A stretch of 64,000 nucleotides of DNA, taken from positions 495,544 to 559,543 of the forward strand of contig JAKZAN010000047.1 in NCBI GenBank assembly GCA_023053545.1, in the 5' to 3' direction. Of the stretch, positions 27,680-41,539 are shown one piece after another. The notes below the pieces were generated by a model. That model saw only the letters and a program-made list of their open reading frames with translations, searched no databases and was not told where the DNA came from. This DNA comes from Lepidurus packardi (lineage: Eukaryota > Arthropoda > Branchiopoda > Notostraca > Triopsidae). The translations under genes were made by a program, and so were the position numbers. Positions within the stretch are counted from its first letter, which is position 1. Each line of letters starts with the position of its first letter.

Positions 27680-30600
27680 GAATTAATTAAGTCCGTAATG
27701 AATTAATTCAGTCCGTAAGGAATTAATTAATTCCGTAAGGAATTAATTAATTCCGTAAGAAATTAATTCAGTCCGTAAGGAATTCATTCAGTCCGTAAGT
27801 AGTTAATTCAGTAAGAAAGGAATTCAATAAATCCTAAAGAATTAATTCAGTCCGTAAGGAACTAATTCAGTCCGTAAGGAATTAATTCAGTCCGTAAGGA
27901 ATTAATTCAGTCCGTAAGGAATTATTTCAGTCCGTAATTAATTCATTCATTCCTTACGGAATTAATTAAGTCCATAATGAATTAATTCAGTCCGTAAGGA
28001 ATTAATTCAGTAAGTAAGGAATTAATTAAATCCGTACGAAATTAATTCAGACCGTAAGGAATTAATTAAGTACGTAAGGAATTAATTAAGTCCGTAAGGA
28101 ATTAATTCAGTCCGTAAGGAATTAATTCAGTCCGTAATCGATTAATTAAGTCTGTAATGAATTAATTCAGTCCGTATGAAATTAATTCAGTCCGTAAGGA
28201 ATTAATTCAGTCCGAAAGGAATTAATTCAGTCAGTAAGGAATTAATTCAGTCCGTAAGGAATTAATTCAGTCCGTAATCGATTAATTAAGTCCGTAATGA
28301 ATTAATTCAGTCCGTATGAAATTAATTCAGTCCGTAAGGAATTAATTCAGTAGGTAAGGAATTAATTCAGTCCGTAAGGAATTATTTCAGTCCGTAATTA
28401 ATTAATTCATTCCTTACGAAACTAATTAAGTCCATAAGGAATTAATTCAGTCTGAAAGGATTTAATTAAGTCCGTAATGAATTAGTTCAGTCCGTAAGGA
28501 ATTAATTCAGTCCGTAAGGAATTAATTCAGTCCGTAAAGAATTAATTCAGTCCGTAAGGAATTAATTCAGTTCGTAAGGAATTAATTCAGTCCGTAAGGA
28601 ATTAATAAAATCCGTACGGAATTAATTCAGTCCGTAAGGAATTAATTAAGGAATTAATTCAGTCCGTAAGGAATTAATAAAATCCGTACGGAATTAATTC
28701 AGACCGTAAGGAATTAATAAAGTCCGTACGGAATTAATTCAGACCGTAAGGAATTAATTAAGTACGTAAGGAATTAATTAAGTACGTAAGGATTTAATTC
28801 AGTCCGTAAGGAATTAATTTAGTCCGTAAGGAATTAATTCAGTCCGTAAGGAATTAATTTAGTCCGTAATCGATTAATTAAGTCCGTAATGAATTAATTC
28901 AGTCCGTATGAAATTAATTCAGTCCGTAAGGAATTAATTAAGGAATTAATTCAGTCCGTAAGGAATTAATTCAGTCCGTAAGGAATTATTTCAGTATGTA
29001 AGGAAATAATTCAGTACGTAAGTAATTAATTCAGTCCGTAAGGAATTACTTCAGTACGTAAAGAAATAATTCAGTCCGTAATGGATTAATTAAGTCCGTA
29101 ATGAATTAATTCAGTCCGTAAGGAATTAATAAAATCCGTACGGAATTAATTCAGACCGTAAGGAATTAATTCAGTCCGTAAGGAATTAATTAAGTACGTA
29201 AGGAATTAATTAAGTCCGTAAGGAATTAATTCAGTCCGTAAGGAATTAATTCAGTCCGTAAGGAATTAATTCAGTCCGTAAGGAATTAATTCAGTCAGTA
29301 AGGAATTAATTCAGTCCGTAAGGAATTAATTAAGTCCGTAATGAATTAATTCAGTCCGTATGAAATTAATTCAGTCCGTAAGGAATTAATTAATGAATTA
29401 ATTCAGTCCGTAAGGAATTTATTCAGTAAGAAAGGAATTCAATCAATCCTAAAGAATTAATTCAGTCCGTAAGGAACTAATTCAGTCCGTAAGGAATTAA
29501 TTCAGTCCGTAGGGAATTAATTCAGTCCGTAAGGAATTATTTCAGTCCGTAATTAATTCATTCATTCCTTACGGAATTAATTAAGTCCATAATGAATTAA
29601 TTCAGTCCGTAAGGAATCAATTCAGTAAGTAAGGAATTAATTAAATCCGTAAGGAATTAATTCAGACCGTAAGGAATTAATTAAGTACGTAAGGAATTAA
29701 TTAAGTCCGTAAGGAATTAATTAAGTCCGTAAGGAATTAATTAAGGAATTAAGGAATTAATTCAGTCCGTAAGGAATTAATTCAGTCCGTAAGGAATTAA
29801 TTCAGTCCGTAAGGAATTATTTCAGTCAGTAAGGAATTAATTCAGTCCGTAAGGAATTAATTCAGTCCGTAATCGATTAATTAAGTCCGTAATGAATTAA
29901 TTCAGTCCGTATGAAATTAATTCAGTCCGTAATTAATTCATTCATTCCTTACGGAATTAATTAAGTCCATAATGAATTAATTCAGTCCGTAAGGAATCAA
30001 TTCAGTAAGTAAGGAATTAATAAAATCCGTAAGGAATTAATTCAGACCGTAAGGAATTAATTAAGTACGTAAGGAATTAATTAAGTCCGTAAGGAATTAA
30101 TTAAGTCCGTAAGGAATTAATTAAGGAATTAAGGAATTAATTCAGCCCGTAAGGAATTAATTCAGTCCGTAAGGAATTAATTCAGTCCGTAAGGAATTAT
30201 TTCAGTCAGTAAGGAATTAATTCAGTCCGTAAGGAATTAATTCAGTCCGTAATCGATTAATTAAGTCCGTAATGAATTAATTCAGTCCGTATGAAATTAA
30301 TTCAGTCCGTAATTAATTCATTCATTCCTTACGGAATTAATTAAGTCCATAATGAATTAATTCAGTCCGTAAGGAATCAATTCAGTAAGTAAGGAATTAA
30401 TAAAATCCGTACGGAATTAATTCAGACCGTAAGGAATTAATTAAGTACCTAAGGAATTAATTAAGTCCGTAAGGAATTTATTCAGTCCGTAAGGAATTAA
30501 TTCAGTCCGTAAGGAATTAATTCAGTCCGTAAGGATTTAATTCAGTCCGTAAGGTATTAATTCAGTCCGTAAGGAATAAATTCAGTCCGTAAGGAATTAA

Positions 30601-33600
30601 TTCAGTCCGTATGAAATTAATTCAGTCCGTAAGGAATTAATTAAGGAATTAATTCAGTCCATAAGGAATTAATTCAGTCCGTAAGGAATAACTTCAGTAC
30701 GTAAGGAAATAATTCAGTCCGTAATGGATTAATTAAGTCCGTAATGAATAAATTCAGTACGTAAGGAATTAATAAAATCCGTACGGAATTAATTCAGACC
30801 GTAAGGAATTAATTAAGTACATAAGGAATTAATTAAGTCCGTAATGAATTAATTCAGTCCGTAAGGAATTAATTAATTCCGTAAGGAATTAATTAATTCC
30901 GTAAGAAATTAATTCAGTCCGTAAGGAATTCATTCAGTCCGTAAGTAGTTAATTCAGTAAGAAAGGAATTCAATAAATCCTAAAGAATTAATTCAGTCCG
31001 TAAGGAACTAATTCAGTCCGTAAGGAATTAATTCAGTCCGTAAGGAATTAATTCAGTCCGTAAGGAATTATTTCAGTCCGTAATTAATTCATTCATTCCT
31101 TACGGAATTAATTAAGTCCATAATGAATTAATTCAGTCCGTAAGGAATTAATTCAGTAAGTAAGGAATTAATTAAATCCGTACGAAATTAATTCAGACCG
31201 TAAGGAATTAATTAAGTACGTAAGGAATTAATTAAGTCCGTAAGGAATTAATTCAGTCCGTAAGGAATTAATTCAGTCCGTAATCGATTAATTAAGTCTG
31301 TAATAAATTAATTCAGTCCGTATGAAATTAATTCAGTCCGTAAGGAATTAATTCAGTCCGAAAGGAATTAATTCAGTCAGTAAGGAATTAATTCAGTCCG
31401 TAAGGAATTAATTCAGTCCGTAATCGATTAATTAAGTCCGTAATGAATTAATTCAGTCCGTATGAAATTAATTCAGTCCGTAAGGAATTAATTCAGTAGG
31501 TAAGGAATTAATTCAGTCCGTAAGGAATTATTTCAGTCCGTAATTAATTAATTCATTCCTTACGAAACTAATTAAGTCCATAAGGAATTAATTCAGTCTG
31601 AAAGGATTTAATTAAGTCCGTAATGAATTAGTTCAGTCCGTAAGGAATTAATTCAGTCCGTAAGGAATTAATTCAGTCCGTAAAGAATTAATTCAGTCCG
31701 TAAGGAATTAATTCAGTTCGTAAGGAATTAATTCAGTCCGTAAGGAATTAATAAAATCCGTACGGAATTAATTCAGTCCGTAAGGAATTAATTAAGGAAT
31801 TAATTCAGTCCGTAAGGAATTAATAAAATCCGTACGGAATTAATTCAGACCGTAAGGAATTAATAAAGTCCGTACGGAATTAATTCAGACCGTAAGGAAT
31901 TAATTAAGTACGTAAGGAATTAATTAAGTCCGTAAGGATTTAATTCAGTCCGTAAGGAATTAATTTAGTCCGTAAGGAATTAATTCAGTCCGTAAGGAAT
32001 TAATTTAGTCCGTAATCGATTAATTAAGTCCGTAATGAATTAATTCAGTCCGTATGAAATTAATTCAGTCCGTAAGGAATTAATTAAGGAATTAATTCAG
32101 TCCGTAAGGAATTAATTCAGTCCGTAAGGAATTATTTCAGTATGTAAGGAAATAATTCAGTACGTAAGTAATTAATTCAGTCCGTAAGGAATTAATTAAG
32201 TACGTAAGGAATTAATTAAGTCCGTAAGGAATTAATTAAGTCCGTAAGGAATTAATTAAGGAATTAAGGAATTAATTCAGCCCGTAAGGAATTAATTCAG
32301 TCCGTAAGGAATTAATTCAGTCCGTAAGGAATTATTTCAGTCAGTAAGGAATTAATTCAGTCCGTAAGGAATTAATTCAGTCCGTAATCGATTAATTAAG
32401 TCCGTAATGAATTAATTCAGTCCGTATGAAATTAATTCAGTCCGTAATTAATTCATTCATTCCTTACGGAATTAATTAAGTCCATAATGAATTAATTCAG
32501 TCCGTAAGGAATCAATTCAGTAAGTAAGGAATTAATAAAATCCGTACGGAATTAATTCAGACCGTAAGGAATTAATTAAGTACCTAAGGAATTAATTAAG
32601 TCCGTAAGGAATTTATTCAGTCCGTAAGGAATTAATTCAGTCCGTAAGGAATTAATTCAGTCCGTAAGGATTTAATTCAGTCCGTAAGGTATTAATTCAG
32701 TCCGTAAGGAATAAATTCAGTCCGTAAGGAATTAATTCAGTCCGTATGAAATTAATTCAGTCCGTAAGGAATTAATTAAGGAATTAATTCAGTCCATAAG
32801 GAATTAATTCAGTCCGTAAGGAATAACTTCAGTACGTAAGGAAATAATTCAGTCCGTAATGGATTAATTAAGTCCGTAATGAATAAATTCAGTACGTAAG
32901 GAATTAATAAAATCCGTACGGAATTAATTCAGACCGTAAGGAATTAATTAAGTACGTAAGGAATTAATTAAGTCCGTAATGAATTAATTCAGTCCGTAAG
33001 GAATTAATTAATTCCGTAAGGAATTAATTAATTCCGTAAGAAATTAATTCAGTCCGTAAGGAATTCATTCAGTCCGTAAGTAGTTAATTCAGTAAGAAAG
33101 GAATTCAATAAATCCTAAAGAATTAATTCAGTCCGTAAGGAACTAATTCAGTCCGTAAGGAATTAATTCAGTCCGTAAGGAATTAATTCAGTCCGTAAGG
33201 AATTATTTCAGTCCGTAATTAATTCATTCATTCCTTACGGAATTAATTAAGTCCATAATGAATTAATTCAGTCCGTAAGGAATTAATTCAGTAAGTAAGG
33301 AATTAATTAAATCCGTACGAAATTAATTCAGACCGTAAGGAATTAATTAAGTACGTAAGGAATTAATTAAGTCCGTAAGGAATTAATTCAGTCCGTAAGG
33401 AATTAATTCAGTCCGTAATCGATTAATTAAGTCTGTAATGAATTAATTCAGTCCGTATGAAATTAATTCAGTCCGTAAGGAATTAATTCAGTCCGAAAGG
33501 AATTAATTCAGTCAGTAAGGAATTAATTCAGTCCGTAAGGAATTAATTCAGTCCGTAATCGATTAATTAAGTCCGTAATGAATTAATTCAGTCCGTATGA

Positions 33601-35200
33601 AATTAATTCAGTCCGTAAGGAATTAATTCAGTAGGTAAGGAATTAATTCAGTCCGTAAGGAATTATTTCAGTCCGTAATTAATTAATTCATTCCTTACGA
33701 AACTAATTAAGTCCATAAGGAATTAATTCAGTCTGAAAGGATTTAATTAAGTCCGTAATGAATTAATTCAGTCCGTAAGGAATTAATTCAGTCCGTAAGG
33801 AATTAATTCAGTCCGTAAAGAATTAATTCAGTCCGTAAGGAATTAATTCAGTTCGTAAGGAATTAATTCAGTCCGTAAGGAATTAATAAAATCCGTACGG
33901 AATTAATTCAGTCCGTAAGGAATTAATTAAGGAATTAATTCAGTCCGTAAGGAATTAATAAAATCCGTACGGAATTAATTCAGACCGTAAGGAATTAATA
34001 AAGTCCGTACGGAATTAATTCAGACCGTAAGGAATTAATTAAGTACGTAAGGAATTAATTAAGTCCGTAAGGATTTAATTCAGTCCGTAAGGAATTAATT
34101 TAGTCCGTAAGGAATTAATTCAGTCCGTAAGGAATTAATTTAGTCCGTAATCGATTAATTAAGTCCGTAATGAATTAATTCAGTCCGTATGAAATTAATT
34201 CAGTCCGTAAGGAATTAATTAAGGAATTAATTCAGTCCGTAAGGAATTAATTCAGTCCGTAAGGAATTATTTCAGTATGTAAGGAAATAATTCAGTACGT
34301 AAGTAATTAATTCAGTCCGTAAGGAATTACTTCAGTACGTAAAGAAATAATTCAGTCCGTAATGGATTAATTAAGTCCGTAATGAATTAATTCAGTCCGT
34401 AAGGAATTAATAAAATCCGTACGGAATTAATTCAGACCGTAAGGAATTAATTCAGTCCGTAAGGAATTAATTAAGTACGTAAGGAATTAATTAAGTCCGT
34501 AAGGAATTAATTCAGTCCGTAAGGAATTAATTCAGTCCGTAAGGAATTAATTCAGTCCGTAAGGAATTAATTCAGTCAGTAAGGAATTAATTCAGTCCGT
34601 AAGGAATTAATTAAGTCCGTAATGAATTAATTCAGTCCGTATGAAATTAATTCAGTCCGTAAGGAATTAATTAATGAATTAATTCAGTCCGTAAGGAATT
34701 TATTCAGTAAGAAAGGAATTCAATCAATCCTAAAGAATTAATTCAGTCCGTAAGGAACTAATTCAGTCCGTAAGGAATTAATTCAGTCCGTAGGGAATTA
34801 ATTCAGTCCGTAAGGAATTATTTCAGTCCGTAATTAATTCATTCATTCCTTACGGAATTAATTAAGTCCATAATGAATTAATTCAGTCCGTAAGGAATCA
34901 ATTCAGTAAGTAAGGAATTAATTAAATCCGTAAGGAATTAATTCAGACCGTAAGGAATTAATTAAGTACGTAAGGAATTAATTAAGTCCGTAAGGAATTA
35001 ATTAAGTCCGTAAGGAATTAATTAAGGAATTAAGGAATTAATTCAGTCCGTAAGGAATTAATTCAGTCCGTAAGGAATTAATTCAGTCCGTAAGGAATTA
35101 TTTCAGTCAGTAAGGAATTAATTCAGTCCGTAAGGAATTAATTCAGTCCGTAATCGATTAATTAAGTCCGTAATGAATTAATTCAGTCCGTATGAAATTA
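27680..35200. repeat. Dispersed duplication, offset 5281 bp
   Basis: Markers at 27792/33073 (TCCGTAAGTAG), 29426/34707 (GTAAGAAAGG) and 29511/34792 (AGGGAATTAA) are all 5281 bp apart. About 27.7-29.9 kb is therefore duplicated at about 33.0-35.2 kb, with the 2135-bp tandem nested between. Confidence 0.8.
30046..34330. repeat. Tandem duplication, unit 2135 bp
   Basis: Markers 2135 bp apart: CAGCCCGT at 30143/32278, the TCCGTAATTA entry to an inverted monomer at 30306/32441, and TCCGTAAGTAG at 30938/33073. The left edge is sharp at about 30045/32180, where CAGACCGT meets CAGTCCGT. One visible difference is CTGTAATAA near 31300 against CTGTAATGA in copy 2. Confidence 0.85.
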
Positions 35201-38200
35201 ATTCAGTCCGTAAGGAATTAATTCAGTCCGAAAGGAATTAATTCAGTCAGTAAGGAATTAATTCAGTCCGTAAGGAATTAATTCATTCCTTACGGAACTA
35301 ATTAAGTCCATAAGGAATTAATTCAGTCTGAAAGGATTTAATTAAGTCCGTAATGAATTAGTTCAGTCCGTAAGGAATTAATTCAGTCCGTAAGGAATTA
35401 ATTCAGTCCGTAAAGAATTAATTCAGTCCGTAAGGAATTAATTCAGTTCGTAAGGAATTAATTCAGTCCGTAAGGAATTAATAAAATCCGTACGGAATTA
35501 ATTCAGTCCGTAAGGAATTAATTAAGGAATTAATTCAGTCCGTAAGGAATTAATAAAATCCGTACGGAATTAATTCAGACCGTAAGGAATTAATAAAATC
35601 CGTACGGAATTAATTCAGACCGTAAGGAATTAATTAAGTACGTAAGGAATTAATTAAGTCCGTAAGGATTTAATTCAGTCCGTAAGGAATTAATTTAGTC
35701 CGTAAGGAATTAATTCAGTCCGTAAGGAATTAATTTAGTCCGTAATCGATTAATTAAGTCCGTAATGAATTAATTCAGTCCGTATGAAATTAATTCAGTC
35801 CGTAAGGAATTAATTAAGGAATTAATTCAGTCCGTAAGGAATTAATTCAGTCCGTAAGGAATTAATTCAGTCCGTAAGGAATAACTTCAGTACGTAAGGA
35901 AATAATTCAAACCGTAATGGATTAATTAAGTCCGTAATGAATTAATTCAGTCCGTAAGGAATTAATAAAATCCGTACGGAATTAATCCAGGCCGTAAGGA
36001 ATTAATTCAGTCCGTAAGGAATTAATTCAGTCCGTAAGGAATTAATTCAGTCCGTAAGGAATTAATTCAGTCAGTAAGGAATTAATTCAGTCCGTAAGGA
36101 ATTAATTCAGTCCGTAAGGAATTAATTCAGTCCGTAAGGATTTAATTCAGTCCGTAAGGTATTAATTCAGTCCGTAAGGAATTAATTCAGTCCGTAAGGA
36201 ATTAATTCAGTCCGTATGAAATTAATTCAGTCCATAAGGAATTAATTCAGTCCGTAAGGAATAACTTCAGTACGTAAGGAAATAATTCAGTCCGTAATGG
36301 ATTAATTAAGTCCGTAATGAATTAATTCAGTACGTAAGGAATTAATAAAATCCGTACGGAATTAATTCAGACCGTAAGGAATTAATTAAGTACGTAAGGA
36401 ATTAATTAAGTCCGTAAAGAATTAATTCAGTCCTTAAGGAATTAATTCAGTTCGTAAGGAATTAATTCAGTCCGTAAGGAATTAATAAAATCCGTACGGA
36501 ATTAATTCAGTCCGTAAGGAATTAATTAAGGAATTAATTCAGTCCGTAAGGAATTAATAAAATCCGTACGGAATTAATTCAGACCGTAAGGAATTAATAA
36601 AGTCCGTACGGAATTAATTCAGACCGTAAGGAATTAATTAAGTACGTAAGGAATTAATTAAGTCCGTAAGGATTTAATTCAGTCCGTAAGGAATTAATTT
36701 AGTCCGTAAGGAATTAATTCAGTCCGTAAGGAATTAATTTAGTCCGTAATCGATTAATTAAGTCCGTAATGAATTAATTCAGTCCGTATGAAATTAATTC
36801 AGTCCGTAAGGAATTAATTAAGGAATTAATTCAGTCCGTAAGGAATTAATTCAGTCCGTAAGGAATTATTTCAGTATGTAAGGAAATAATTCAGTACGTA
36901 AGTAATTAATTCAGTCCGTAAGGAATTACTTCAGTACGTAAAGAAATAATTCAGTCCGTAATGGATTAATTAAGTCCGTAATGAATTAATTCAGTCCGTA
37001 AGGAATTAATAAAATCCGTACGGAATTAATTCAGACCGTAAGGAATTAATTCAGTCCGTAAGGAATTAATTAAGTACGTAAGGAATTAATTAAGTCCGTA
37101 AGGAATTAATTCAGTCCGTAAGGAATTAATTCAGTCCGTAAGGAATTAATTCAGTCCGTAAGGAATTAATTCAGTCAGTAAGGAATTAATTCAGTCCGTA
37201 AGGAATTAATTAAGTCCGTAATGAATTAATTCAGTCCGTATGAAATTAATTCAGTCCGTAAGGAATTAATTAATGAATTAATTCAGTCCGTAAGGAATTT
37301 ATTCAGTAAGAAAGGAATTCAATCAATCCTAAAGAGTTAATTCAGTCCGTAAGGAAATAATTCAGTCCGTAACGAATTAATTCAGTCCGTAAGGAATTAA
37401 TTAATTCCGTAAGGAATTAATTAATTCCTTACGGAATTAAATTAATTAAGTCATTCAGTCCGTAAGTAGTTAATTCAGTAAGAAAGGAATTCAATAAATC
37501 CTAAAGAATTAATTCAGTCCGTAAGGAACTAATTCAGTCCGTAAGGAATTAATTCAGTCCGTAGGGAATTAATTCAGTCCGTAAGGAATTATTTCAGTCC
37601 GTAATTAATTCATTCATTCCTTACGGAATTAATTAAGTCCATAATGAATTAATTCAGTCCGTAAGGAATCAATTCAGTAAGTAAGGAATTAATTAAATCC
37701 GTAAGGAATTAATTCAGACCGTAAGGAATTAATTAAGTACGTAAGGAATTAATTAAGTCCGTAAGGAATTAATTAAGTCCGTAAGGAATTAATTAAGGAA
37801 TTAAGGAATTAATTCAGTCCGTAAGGAATTAATTCAGTCCGTAAGGAATTAATTCAGTCCGTAAGGAATTATTTCAGTCAGTAAGGAATTAATTCAGTCC
37901 GTAAGGAATTAATTCAGTCCGTAATCGATTAATTAAGTCCGTAATGAATTAATTCAGTCCGTATGAAATTAATTCAGTCCGTAAGGAATTAATTCAGTCC
38001 GAAAGGAATTAATTCAGTCAGTAAGGAATTAATTCAGTCCGTAAGGAATTAATTCATTCCTTACGGAACTAATTAAGTCCATAAGGAATTAATTCAGTCT
38101 GAAAGGATTTAATTAAGTCCGTAATGAATTAGTTCAGTCCGTAAGGAATTAATTCAGTCCGTAAGGAATTAATTCAGTCCGTAAAGAATTAATTCAGTCC

Positions 38201-40350
38201 GTAAGGAATTAATTCAGTTCGTAAGGAATTAATTCAGTCCGTAAGGAATTAATAAAATCCGTACGGAATTAATTCAGTCCGTAAGGAATTAATTAAGGAA
38301 TTAATTCAGTCCGTAAGGAATTAATAAAATCCGTACGGAATTAATTCAGACCGTAAGGAATTAATAAAATCCGTACGGAATTAATTCAGACCGTAAGGAA
38401 TTAATTAAGTACGTAAGGAATTAATTAAGTCCGTAAGGATTTAATTCAGTCCGTAAGGAATTAATTTAGTTCGTAAGGAATTAATTCAGTCCGTAAGGAA
38501 TTAATTTAGTCCGTAATCGATTAATTAAGTCCGTAATGAATTAATTCAGTCCGTATGAAATTAATTCAGTCCGTAAGGAATTAATTAAGGAATTAATTCA
38601 GTCCGTAAGGAATTAATTCAGTCCGTAAGGAATTAATTCAGTCCGTAAGGAATAACTTCAGTACGTAAGGAAATAATTCAAACCGTAATGGATTAATTAA
38701 GTCCGTAATGAATTAATTCAGTCCGTAAGGAATTAATAAAATCCGTACGGAATTAATCCAGGCCGTAAGGAATTAATTCAGTCCGTAAGGAATTAATTCA
38801 GTCCGTAAGGAATTAATTCAGTCCGTAAGGAATTAATTCAGTCAGTAAGGAATTAATTCAGTCCGTAAGGAATTAATTCAGTCCGTAAGGAATTAATTCA
38901 GTCCGTAAGGATTTAATTCAGTCCGTAAGGTATTAATTCAGTCCGTAAGGAATTAATTCAGTCCGTAAGGAATTAATTCAGTCCGTATGAAATTAATTCA
39001 GTCCGTAAGGAATTAATTAAGGAATTAATTCAGTCCATAAGGAATTAATTCAGTCCGTAAGGAATAACTTCAGTACGTAAGGAAATAATTCAGTCCGTAA
39101 TGGATTAATTAAGTCCGTAATGAATTAATTCAGTACGTAAGGAATTAATAAAATCCGTACGGAATTAATTCAGACCGTAAGGAATTAATTAAGTACGTAA
39201 GGAATTAATTAAGTCCGTAAGGAATTAATTCAGTCCGTAAGGAATTAATTCAGTCCGTAAGGAATTAATTCAGTCCGTAAGGAATTAATTCAGTCAGTAA
39301 GGAATTAATTCAGTCCGTTAGGAATTAATTCAGTCCGTAAGGAATTAATTAATGAATTAATTCAGTCCGTAAGGAATTTATTCAGTAAGAAAGGAATTCA
39401 ATCAATCCTAAAGAATTAATTCAGTCCGTAAGGAAATAATTCAGTCCGTAACGAATTAATTCAGTCCGTAAGGAATTAATTCAGTCCGTAAGGAATTATT
39501 TCAGTCAGTAAGGAATTAATTCAGTCCGTAAGGAATTAATTCAGTCCGTAATCGATTAATTAAGTCCGTAATGAATTAATTCAGTCCGTATGAAATTAAT
39601 TCAGTCCGCAAGGAATTAATTCAGTCCGAAAGGAATTAATTCAGTCAGTAAGGAATTAATTCAGTCCGTAAGGAATTAATTCATTCCTTACGGAACTAAT
39701 TAAGTCCATAAGGAATTAATTCAGTCTGAAAGGATTTAATTAAGTCCGTAATGAATTAGTTCAGTCCGTAAGGAATTAATTCAGTCCGTAAGGAATTAAT
39801 TCAGTCCGTAAAGAATTAATTCAGTCCGTAAGGAATTAATTCAGTTCGTAAGGAATTAATTCAGTCCGTAAGGAATTAATAAAATCCGTACGGAATTAAT
39901 TCAGTCCGTAAGGAATTAATTAAGGAATTAATTCAGTCCGTAAGGAATTAATAAAATCCGTACGGAATTAATTCAGACCGTAAGGAATTAATAAAATCCG
40001 TACGGAATTAATTCAGACCGTAAGGAATTAATTAAGTACGTAAGGAATTAATTAAGTCCGTAAGGATTTAATTCAATCCGTAAGGAATTAATTTAGTCCG
40101 TAAGGAATTAATTCAGTCCGTAAGGAATTAATTTAGTCCGTAATCGATTAATTCAGTCCGTAAGGAATTAATTTAGTCCGTAATCGATTAATTAAGTCCG
40201 TAATGAATTAATTCAGTCCGTATGAAATTAATTCAGTCCGTAAGGAATTAATTAAGGAATTAATTCAGTCCGTAAGGAATTAATTCAGTCCGTAAGGAAT
40301 TAATTCAGTCCGTAAGGAATAACTTCAGTACGTAAGGAAATAATTCAAAC
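34708..40350. repeat. Tandem higher-order repeat, offset 2771 bp
   Basis: AGGGAATT at 34792/37563 and AATAATTCAAACC at 35901/38672 are 2771 bp apart; a further related copy of the second marker is at 40339 (1667 bp on). The flanking GTAAGAAAGG marker is offset by 2599 instead, because the right copy carries about 172 extra bp around the 40-bp palindrome. Confidence 0.75.
37401..37440. repeat. 40-bp perfect palindrome at a monomer orientation switch
   Basis: Positions 37401-37420 are the exact reverse complement of 37421-37440, with no spacer; symmetry stops at 37400/37441. The left arm contains a forward CCGTAAGG and the right arm an inverted CCTTACGG. It lies in a stretch that makes this copy about 172 bp longer than its paralogue (marker offsets of 2599 bp before it and 2771 bp after it). 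It could extrude as a cruciform and marks a fold-back or inversion event. Confidence 0.95.
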
Positions 40351-41526
40351 CGTAATGGATTAATTAAGTCCGTAATGAATTAATTCAGTCCGTAAGGAAT
40401 TAATAAAATCCGTACGGAATTAATCCAGGCCGTAAGGAATTAATTCAGTCCGTAAGGAATTAATTCAGTCCGTAAGGAATTAATTCAGTCAGTAAGGAAT
40501 TAATTCAGTCCGTAAGGAATTAATTCAGTCCGTAAGGAATTAATTCAGTCCGTAAGGATTTAATTCAGTCCGTAAGGTATTAATTCAGTCCGTAAGGAAT
40601 TAATTCAGTCCGTAAGGAATTAATTCAGTCCGTATGAAATTAATTCAGTCCGTAAGGAATTAATTAAGGAATTAATTCAGTCCATAAGGAATTAATTCAG
40701 TCCGTAAGGAATAACTTCAGTACGTAAGGAAATAATTCAGTCCGTAATGGATTAATTAAGTCCGTAATGAATTAATTCAGTACGTAAGGAATTAATAAAA
40801 TCCGTACGGAATTAATTCAGACCGTAAGGAATTAATTAAGTACGTAAGGAATTAATTAAGTCCGTAAGGAATTAATTCAGTCCGTAAGGAATTAATTCAG
40901 TCCGTAAGGAATTAATTCAGTCCGTAAGGAATTAATTCAGTCAGTAAGGAATTAATTCAGTCCGTTAGGAATTAATTCAGTCCGTAAGGAATTAATTAAT
41001 GAATTAATTCAGTCCGTAAGGAATTTATTCAGTAAGAAAGGAATTCAATCAATCCTAAAGAATTAATTCAGTCCGTAAGGAAATAATTCAGTCCGTAACG
41101 AATTAATTCAGTCCGTAAGGAATTAATTCAGTCCGTAAGAAATTAATTCAGTTCGTAAGGAATTAATTCAGTCCGTAAGGAATTATTTCAGTCCGTAATT
41201 AATTAATTCATTCCTTACGGAATTAATTAAGTCCATAATGAATTAATTCAGTCCGTAAGGAATTAATTCAGTCCGTAAGGAATTAATTAAATCCGTACGG
41301 AATTAATTCAGACCGTCAGGAATTAATTAAGTACGCAAGGAATTAATTAAGTCCGTAAGGAATTAATTAAGTCCGTAAAGAATTAATTCAGTCCGTAAGG
41401 AATTAATTCAGTCCGTAAGGAATTATTTCAGTCCGTAATTAATTAATTCATTCCTTACGGAATTAATTAAGTCCATAATGAATTAATTCAGTCCGTAAGG
41501 AATTAATTCAGTTCGTAAGGAATTAA

Positions 41527-41537
41527 TTCAGTCAGTA
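41527..41537 (+). repeat. Target-site duplication, 5' copy
   Basis: TTCAGTCAGTA, identical to 46420-46430 after the poly(A). It can be read as 13 bp (AATTCAGTCAGTA from 41525) because two A residues are shared with the tail. It is a satellite monomer variant (GTCAGTAAGG type). Joining this copy to 46431 gives an uninterrupted, in-phase monomer, which confirms target-primed integration. Confidence 0.95.
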
Positions 41538-41539
41538 GA

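Larger units (their letters stand above)
1..41537. repeat. 20-bp satellite DNA array, left part
   Basis: Continuous tandem array with consensus monomer GTCCGTAAGGAATTAATTCA, directly visible throughout. Each monomer is a GTCCGTAAGG half plus an AT-rich half that completes the palindrome GAATTAATTC. Common variants are GTCAGTAAGG, GTCCGTAATG, GTCTGTAATGG, GTCCGTATGA, GTACGTAAGG, GGTATTAATT, GGATTTAATT, a TAATAAAATCCGTACGG pair, and a shortened 12-bp unit (GGAATTAATTCA) that shifts the phase. The variants recur in the same order over long distances, so the array has higher-order structure. No gene is present: stops fall in all six frames. The array runs off the left edge of the window. Whether it is centromeric, pericentromeric, subtelomeric or on a sex chromosome cannot be told from sequence alone. 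Confidence 0.99.

Noticed and set aside
1..41537. CRISPR array
   Set aside because: The repeats are head-to-tail with no unique spacers between them, and no cas genes are present. This is satellite DNA.
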